Shown here one piece after another: positions 59,958-64,000 of a stretch of DNA of 64,000 bases. Under the pieces are notes generated by a model, which saw nothing but the letters and a program-made list of their open reading frames with translations, made no database searches and was not told the origin of the DNA. Source of the DNA: Dyella marensis (GTDB taxonomy: Bacteria > Pseudomonadota > Gammaproteobacteria > Xanthomonadales > Rhodanobacteraceae); assembly GCF_900112865.1 (NCBI RefSeq), contig NZ_FONH01000002.1, forward strand, positions 62,001-126,000, given 5' to 3'. The position numbers and the translations under genes were made by a program. How positions within the stretch are numbered: the stretch's first letter is position 1; each line of letters starts with the position of its first letter.

Positions 59958-61053
59958 ATGCCTGCGATTCCGCGGCGAATACCGCCTCGGCGAACAGGTC
60001 GATGGTCTTCTGGCTCAGGTCGGTGTTGTTGAGCAGGACCAGGGTGGACTGGCCGTCGAGCCGGTGCGCCAGCAGCGAGCGGTAGCCGTCCGTTCGTCCC
60101 GTCTCCCACGCAAACGCCTGCGCCGTGCCATCGACCTGCACGGCCTTGACCCGGCCGCCCAGCGCATAAGACTCCGTCGGCACCAGGATCGTGCTCAAGG
60201 CTTCGCGCGAGGCAGCGCTCAGCAAGGAGCCGCCGTACACGCCTTCGGCCGCACGCACCAGCTCGGTCGCGGTGCCGCAATAGCCGCCGGAGGCCAGCGT
60301 ATAGACCAGCTGCGGGTTCATCTTGCGCACCGGGGGATCGATCGTGGCGTAGCCGATCGCGACCCGGGCGCGCGCCTCGTCGGTATAGCGCGGCAGCACC
60401 TGCTTCAAACCCAGCGGAGTGAGTACGAGTCCGTCGATGACCTGCGCGAACTCATGGCCGGTGACCTGTTCGACGATGCCCTTCACCAGGATCCAATTGG
60501 TGAGATCGTAGGAGAACCGGCTGCCCGGTTCGAAGGCAAGGTCTCCCGAACAGAACGCCTTGATCGCTTCGCCGGTGGTATAGGCCTTGGTCCATATCGC
60601 CGGATCAGCCTTGACCTGTGGCGAGAAGCCATTGGGAATGCCGCTGCAATTGGACAGCAGATGTTTCAGCTTCACCTTGGCGCCGGTGTCGGCGCGATAA
60701 CCGGCAAGGTAATCGGCGATCGAACCATCGAGTGACAGCTTGCCCTGCTCGACCAGCCGCAGCACGGCGATCGAGACGAACCATTTGCTGATCGAGGCCA
60801 GCGGATACAGCGTCTCCACCGTGGTGCGGCGTCCCGCTTCCACATCGGCCATGCCGAAGGCTTCGGACAACACCACGCGCCGGTTGCGCACGAGATGAAT
60901 GACGCCGTGAAAGCCATTGGCTTTCACGAAATCATCGACGACCTTCCTTACGCCTTTTGCTGCGCCGGCCTCGCTCGCCAGCAGCGAAGGCGCCAGCCAC
61001 ACCCCGGCGAGCGCACCCGCCATGCCCTGCACGAAACGCCGCCTGCTCGCCAT
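59956..61053 (-). CDS. Tat-exported serine hydrolase, beta-lactamase class C family
   Basis: This is a 365-residue penicillin-binding-protein-like hydrolase. The N-terminus (SRRRFVQGMAGALAGVWLAP) is a twin-arginine type signal. The nucleophile motif is Ser87-x-x-Lys90 (ASISKWF). The second motif region reads FSYDLTNWILV near 180, where AmpC-like enzymes have YxN; the YSD form is found in family VIII esterases and D-aminopeptidases, so an esterase or peptidase is more likely than a true beta-lactamase. A late GRTDGYRSLL segment fits the third-motif region. The gene lies alone between the porin and monooxygenase genes on the minus strand. Confidence 0.88.
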   Translation of the reverse strand: MASRRRFVQGMAGALAGVWLAPSLLASEAGAAKGVRKVVDDFVKANGFHGVIHLVRNRRVVLSEAFGMADVEAGRRTTVETLYPLASISKWFVSIAVLRLVEQGKLSLDGSIADYLAGYRADTGAKVKLKHLLSNCSGIPNGFSPQVKADPAIWTKAYTTGEAIKAFCSGDLAFEPGSRFSYDLTNWILVKGIVEQVTGHEFAQVIDGLVLTPLGLKQVLPRYTDEARARVAIGYATIDPPVRKMNPQLVYTLASGGYCGTATELVRAAEGVYGGSLLSAASREALSTILVPTESYALGGRVKAVQVDGTAQAFAWETGRTDGYRSLLAHRLDGQSTLVLLNNTDLSQKTIDLFAEAVFAAESQA

Positions 61054-61158
61054 GCCCTTCCCTCCGCGTGGAGCGCGCCGCCGGTGCGCGCTAGTCGACG
61101 CAGCCTTATCGGTGGAAGCGGGAGCCGGCGATAAGTGCCGGAAGTTGGCCGAACCCGT

Positions 61159-62406
61159 TTAAGGCTGGCGGCCGAAGCGGTACTGCGCGATCAGCCAGAG
61201 CTTGCGCTCGTCCACGCCGTAGCCGTGCGCGCGATAGTCGCCGTACTGCATTTCCAGCGTCACGCCGCGGCCCACGTCGAACAGCATGCCCGCATCGAGC
61301 TCGTTGCCCAGCGCCGGCCCACCGAGCACTGGCGTGAAGTGGCGATAGACCACCTGCCAGCTCGCCTTGCGCGCGATCGGCAACTGGCCGAAGGCACCGG
61401 CGTAGCGGTCGCGCAATCCGGCCGCGGGAATGCGCAAGGCACCGACCCAGCCATTGAAAGCGCGCGCGGCACCATAGGCCACATTGAACGGCGTGACGCC
61501 ATCGCCGCCCAGGCGCTCCTCGCCCGCCTTGAGCGAGAACGGCGCATAGCCATAGCTGACTTCGGCCAGGTGATAGCCCAGGCTGAAACGCGCGGGGTTG
61601 TTGCCGTAATCGTGCTGGCGAGCCACCTCGGCAATCCAGCCCAGGCTCGCGCCGTCCGGGTCCAGCTTGCGCGTGCCGCTCCAGCGCACGCCAAGCGTGC
61701 GCACCGAATTGGCCGGCCGCGTGCGGTTGCGGATGAAGTAACCGTAGGCGGTGAGCTTGCCCAGCGGCAGGGCCTGGTCGAAGTGCAGCAGGTGCGCGTC
61801 GAGTTTCCAGCGGCGCTGCAGGCGATCGGGGAAATCCTCGCCGACCGTACGATTGACCTGGTCCAGCCAGTGATAGCCGAGTTCGGCGCCCGCCCATGCC
61901 TTCCAGCTGACGCCGACGCCGTCAAAGGATTGCGAGGTCTGCCGCCAGCCGTTGTTGCTGACGAAGCGGCCGTTGTCCATCAGCACGTACTGGCGGCCGA
62001 CGCGCACGCGCACGTCGTCGTCGCGGTATTCGAGCCAGGCATTGGTGAGGCCGGTGGATTTTGGATCGGCCTCGATCGGATACGGCAGGCGGCGTCCGGA
62101 GGTGTCGTCGTACTGGCGCCCGAACAGCGAACGCACGGCGGTGCCCTCGACATAGGTGCTCCAGCCGTCGCCGATCGCCCACCGATAGCCGAGCTGCAGG
62201 CGCGCCGTATTGGCGTGCCCGCGCAACGGCGCCGACTGCGAATACAGGTTGCTGTAGCGATAGCGCAGGTCCAGGAACGGCCCGCTTTCGACAGGGGGTT
62301 CGCCCGCCGCCGCCGACATCGCCGCCATGGTCCCGCCGGCCAGCACGAGACACGAGCGCCACGCCCTGGCCATCCGGCCAGGGCCTTGCGCACCCGCCAC
62401 GCGCAT
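61159..62406 (-). CDS. Alginate-export-like outer-membrane porin
   Basis: This is a 415-residue outer-membrane barrel protein with an N-terminal signal (cleavage near SAA, about residue 34). The sequence resembles the alginate-export (AlgE-like) porin family: FLDLRYRYSNLYSQSAPLRG, the LQLGYRWAIGDGWSTYVEG strands, LEYRDDDVRVRVGRQYVLMD and a series of 20-22-residue strands to LWLIAQYRFGRQP. It probably forms a specific pore, but no alginate genes are near, so the substrate is unknown. Its ATG shares one base with the TAA of the SnoaL-like gene (TAATG), implying coupled translation. Confidence 0.85.
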   Translation of the reverse strand: MRVAGAQGPGRMARAWRSCLVLAGGTMAAMSAAAGEPPVESGPFLDLRYRYSNLYSQSAPLRGHANTARLQLGYRWAIGDGWSTYVEGTAVRSLFGRQYDDTSGRRLPYPIEADPKSTGLTNAWLEYRDDDVRVRVGRQYVLMDNGRFVSNNGWRQTSQSFDGVGVSWKAWAGAELGYHWLDQVNRTVGEDFPDRLQRRWKLDAHLLHFDQALPLGKLTAYGYFIRNRTRPANSVRTLGVRWSGTRKLDPDGASLGWIAEVARQHDYGNNPARFSLGYHLAEVSYGYAPFSLKAGEERLGGDGVTPFNVAYGAARAFNGWVGALRIPAAGLRDRYAGAFGQLPIARKASWQVVYRHFTPVLGGPALGNELDAGMLFDVGRGVTLEMQYGDYRAHGYGVDERKLWLIAQYRFGRQP

Positions 62407-62900
62407 TACGAAGCGCGTTCCGGCATCAGCGAGGAATGATGGTTGATGATCTTCCACTCGCCATCGATCTTCTTGTAGACGTAGGTATAGCGTGCCTGCA
62501 CTTTCTGCGCCTTGCCGTTCTTGCTCAGCGTGAAAGTATAGACGCCCATGTCCACCGCCGCACCATCGTCGAGGAAACGGATCTGGCGATAGTTGATCAC
62601 TGCCTGCGGCTTGCCCTGCAGGAACATCACGAAGTACGACCTGATGTCCGCCGGCGTGGCGCGGATCTGGTTGGACAGTGTCGGCTCCAGCACCGCGTCG
62701 GGCGCATACAGGGCCGTCATCCGGTCGGCGTCGCCGGTGGCCAGCGTGGCGTTCCAGCGATCGAACAGCGCGGCGATCTCCGCTTCGCGCGGCTGCGCGG
62801 GCGTGGCGGCGGTGCCGGTGTAGGCATAGGGAATGTGCGAAGCGTCGGCGTGAGCCAGCGGCGCGGCGAGCAGGGCCGCGCAGAGCAGGAGCTTTTTCAT
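62406..62900 (-). CDS. SgcJ/EcaC-type (SnoaL-like) periplasmic protein
   Basis: This is a 164-residue NTF2-like protein with a signal peptide (residues 1-19, cleavage after AHA). Seen: EAEIAALFDRWNATLATGDA, MTALYAPDAVLEPTLSNQIR, FVMFLQGKP, ARYTYVYKKIDGEWKIINHH. This arrangement matches the SgcJ/EcaC and CaMKII-association-domain-like families, whose members bind small hydrophobic ligands or act as scaffolds; no activity is certain. The ATG at 62900 begins the signal peptide directly; a longer frame upstream is not supported. It is coupled by a TAATG overlap to the porin gene, so the two probably act together on one compound. Confidence 0.87.
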   Translation of the reverse strand: MKKLLLCAALLAAPLAHADASHIPYAYTGTAATPAQPREAEIAALFDRWNATLATGDADRMTALYAPDAVLEPTLSNQIRATPADIRSYFVMFLQGKPQAVINYRQIRFLDDGAAVDMGVYTFTLSKNGKAQKVQARYTYVYKKIDGEWKIINHHSSLMPERAS

Positions 62901-62997
62901 GGGATTCACTGAGTAAGGGAGTGAGCGATCGGCGTCCGGCGCTGGCATGGCGTCGTATACGCCAAGGGGGAAACAAGGCCGATGCGAGCCATTCTCC

Positions 62998-63038
62998 GGC
63001 CGGCATCCCGGCGACACAGGTCGCCAGGATGCCGGGCC
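62998..63038. repeat. Strong palindrome downstream of pectinesterase gene
   Basis: Two 18-base arms (62998-63015 and 63020-63038, built from GGCATCC and GCGAC blocks) are nearly perfect inverted repeats around a four-base loop. It lies 45 bases beyond the pectinesterase stop on the minus strand. No T-run follows, so it is more likely an mRNA 3'-end stabiliser or REP-like unit than a classic terminator. Confidence 0.65.
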
Positions 63039-63082
63039 TCAGTCAGTTCAGGCCTTCCGCAAGCGCCCGCGGAAGGCGGCGC

Positions 63083-64000
63083 TCAAGGCGCCGCAGCCGG
63101 CACCGGCAGCTTCTGCTGCGTCTTCGTGCCGTAGTTCACGCGGGTCGGCGCCCAGTGATCATTGCCGGCGAGGTAGACATCCGCCACCAGGCGCGCGGCT
63201 TCGTTCGCGCTGAGCGATACGTTGCTCTGCGGTGACACGCTTTCGCGCTGGCGCAGATCGGACGCGGCCCACTTGCCGTTGGCAGCGGGATAGAGCGAGT
63301 TGTACTCGCGATAGGTCGAAGTGGGCAGGTTGTTGCTGCCGCCCGGCCCGGGATGGAATTCCATCCAGCCCGCGGGGGCGATCTGCGGTCCCATCGTGGT
63401 GTTGACGAAATAAGTCGCCGCGTACTGCTGCCAGGGCCGTCCCAGGAAGACATTGCTCATCTTCGCGCTCTCGAACAGCAGGTCCGAATCGATGAAGACG
63501 AAGCCGGTGTCCTCGTCGGGTCGCTCGCGCCCTTGCGCCGTGATGGTGGTGGTGCCATCGACGCGGCCGTTGATGCGGGTACGGACCAGGCAATGGTCGA
63601 ACACCGCCTTGCCGTCGCCCCAGATGTAGTCGACCGTGCCTTCCACGTAGCTGTTGTGGAAATACGCACGCCTGGCGCCGTCGATGCGCAGCGTGTCCTG
63701 GCCGCTCAACAGGCGCACGGCGCGGTACACCGCGCGATCGCCCTTGGAATACAGCGCCAGCGCCTGGCCGTTGCCCAGGTAGTTCGGTGGCTCGTAGTCG
63801 GCGGTATTGGCGATGGTCAGGTTGGTGGCGTAGAAGTCGTTGCCCGTCACCATCACGGTGTAGCTGTCGGAGGTGCCGAAGTTGCGGCGCGTCGCGGGGT
63901 TGTACTTGGCCGCATAGTCGTCGTTGGTGATCACCACCTTGGACGCGTCCTTGCCCAGGCCGATCAGCAGCACATGGGGCTTGTCGATCCTGATCTTCTC
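63083..64000 (-). CDS. Pectinesterase (CE8), N-terminal part outside window
   Basis: This is the last 305 residues of a pectin methylesterase, which removes methyl groups from plant pectin. Seen: LIGLGKDASKVVITNDDYAA, NGQALALYSKGDRAVYR, the oxyanion/acid region SGQDTLRIDGARRAYF, the nucleophile box VEGTVDYIWGDGKAVFDHC (family form DFIFG), and LGRPWQQYA. The reading frame stays open to base 64000 with family-like residues (EKIRIDKPHVLL), so the true start lies beyond the window; the GTG at 63973 is internal. Pectin and alpha-galactoside use by one organism both point to life near plants. A strong palindrome follows the stop. Confidence 0.93.
   Translation of the reverse strand, partial: EKIRIDKPHVLLIGLGKDASKVVITNDDYAAKYNPATRRNFGTSDSYTVMVTGNDFYATNLTIANTADYEPPNYLGNGQALALYSKGDRAVYRAVRLLSGQDTLRIDGARRAYFHNSYVEGTVDYIWGDGKAVFDHCLVRTRINGRVDGTTTITAQGRERPDEDTGFVFIDSDLLFESAKMSNVFLGRPWQQYAATYFVNTTMGPQIAPAGWMEFHPGPGGSNNLPTSTYREYNSLYPAANGKWAASDLRQRESVSPQSNVSLSANEAARLVADVYLAGNDHWAPTRVNYGTKTQQKLPVPAAAP

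Overview
The window is GC-rich, densely coded DNA with no tRNA, rRNA, phage or transposase genes. Several TonB-dependent receptors, one of the Xanthomonas/Caulobacter type, a xanthoferrin/vibrioferrin-like siderophore cluster, and many copies of the intergenic inverted repeat that begins GTAGGTTGGGG all suggest a gammaproteobacterium of the order Xanthomonadales. The family Rhodanobacteraceae (Dyella, Luteibacter, Rhodanobacter, Frateuria) is the best guess. This is inferred from gene content and was not tested by a search.

Layout, left to right. 0-5.6 kb: a sugar-use pair (TonB receptor and GH27 alpha-galactosidase) split by an intrinsic terminator, then a small HVA1-like protein and a DUF488 protein. 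5.7-15.7 kb: a translationally coupled pair encoding a 1192-residue outer-membrane barrel protein and a 1873-residue secreted repeat protein (DUF11-like domains and six near-identical 100-residue repeats). Upstream lies a 680-base leader with a strongly folded element. 15.7-21.2 kb: regulators (AraC-type response regulator, LysR regulator, one-piece hybrid sensor kinase with a beta-propeller sensor). 21.4-28 kb: an Oar-like TonB receptor and a divergent autotransporter whose passenger begins with a ClpP-like serine-protease domain. 28.1-30.2 kb: a TMEM175-type channel and a flavin disulfide reductase.

30.3-47.8 kb is a molybdenum island on the minus strand. It holds an XdhC-like factor, a MocA-like cytidylyltransferase, a three-subunit periplasmic molybdenum hydroxylase (2Fe-2S subunit, large subunit, triheme cytochrome c), the cofactor pathway moaA-moaCB-moeA-moaD-moaE-mobA plus a small DUF7009-like gene, modABC, and an FdhF/YdeP-type oxidoreductase with fdhD. 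Cofactor synthesis, metal uptake, cofactor tailoring and two client enzymes therefore sit together, mostly with 4-base stop/start overlaps.

48-58.4 kb, on the plus strand behind a promoter with an embedded Fur box, is an NRPS-independent siderophore operon: HpcH/HpaI-type aldolase or citrate synthase, TonB receptor, ATP-grasp ligase, IucA/IucC synthetase, MFS exporter, second IucA/IucC synthetase and PLP decarboxylase. The last five follow the pvsABCDE order of vibrioferrin. 58.4-64 kb, minus strand: a class A flavin monooxygenase, a Tat-exported serine hydrolase, an alginate-export-like porin coupled to a SnoaL-like protein, and a pectinesterase cut by the window edge.

The most promising uncharacterised systems are the protease-like autotransporter, the giant repeat-protein/barrel pair with its structured leader, and the siderophore cluster with a built-in aldolase gene.
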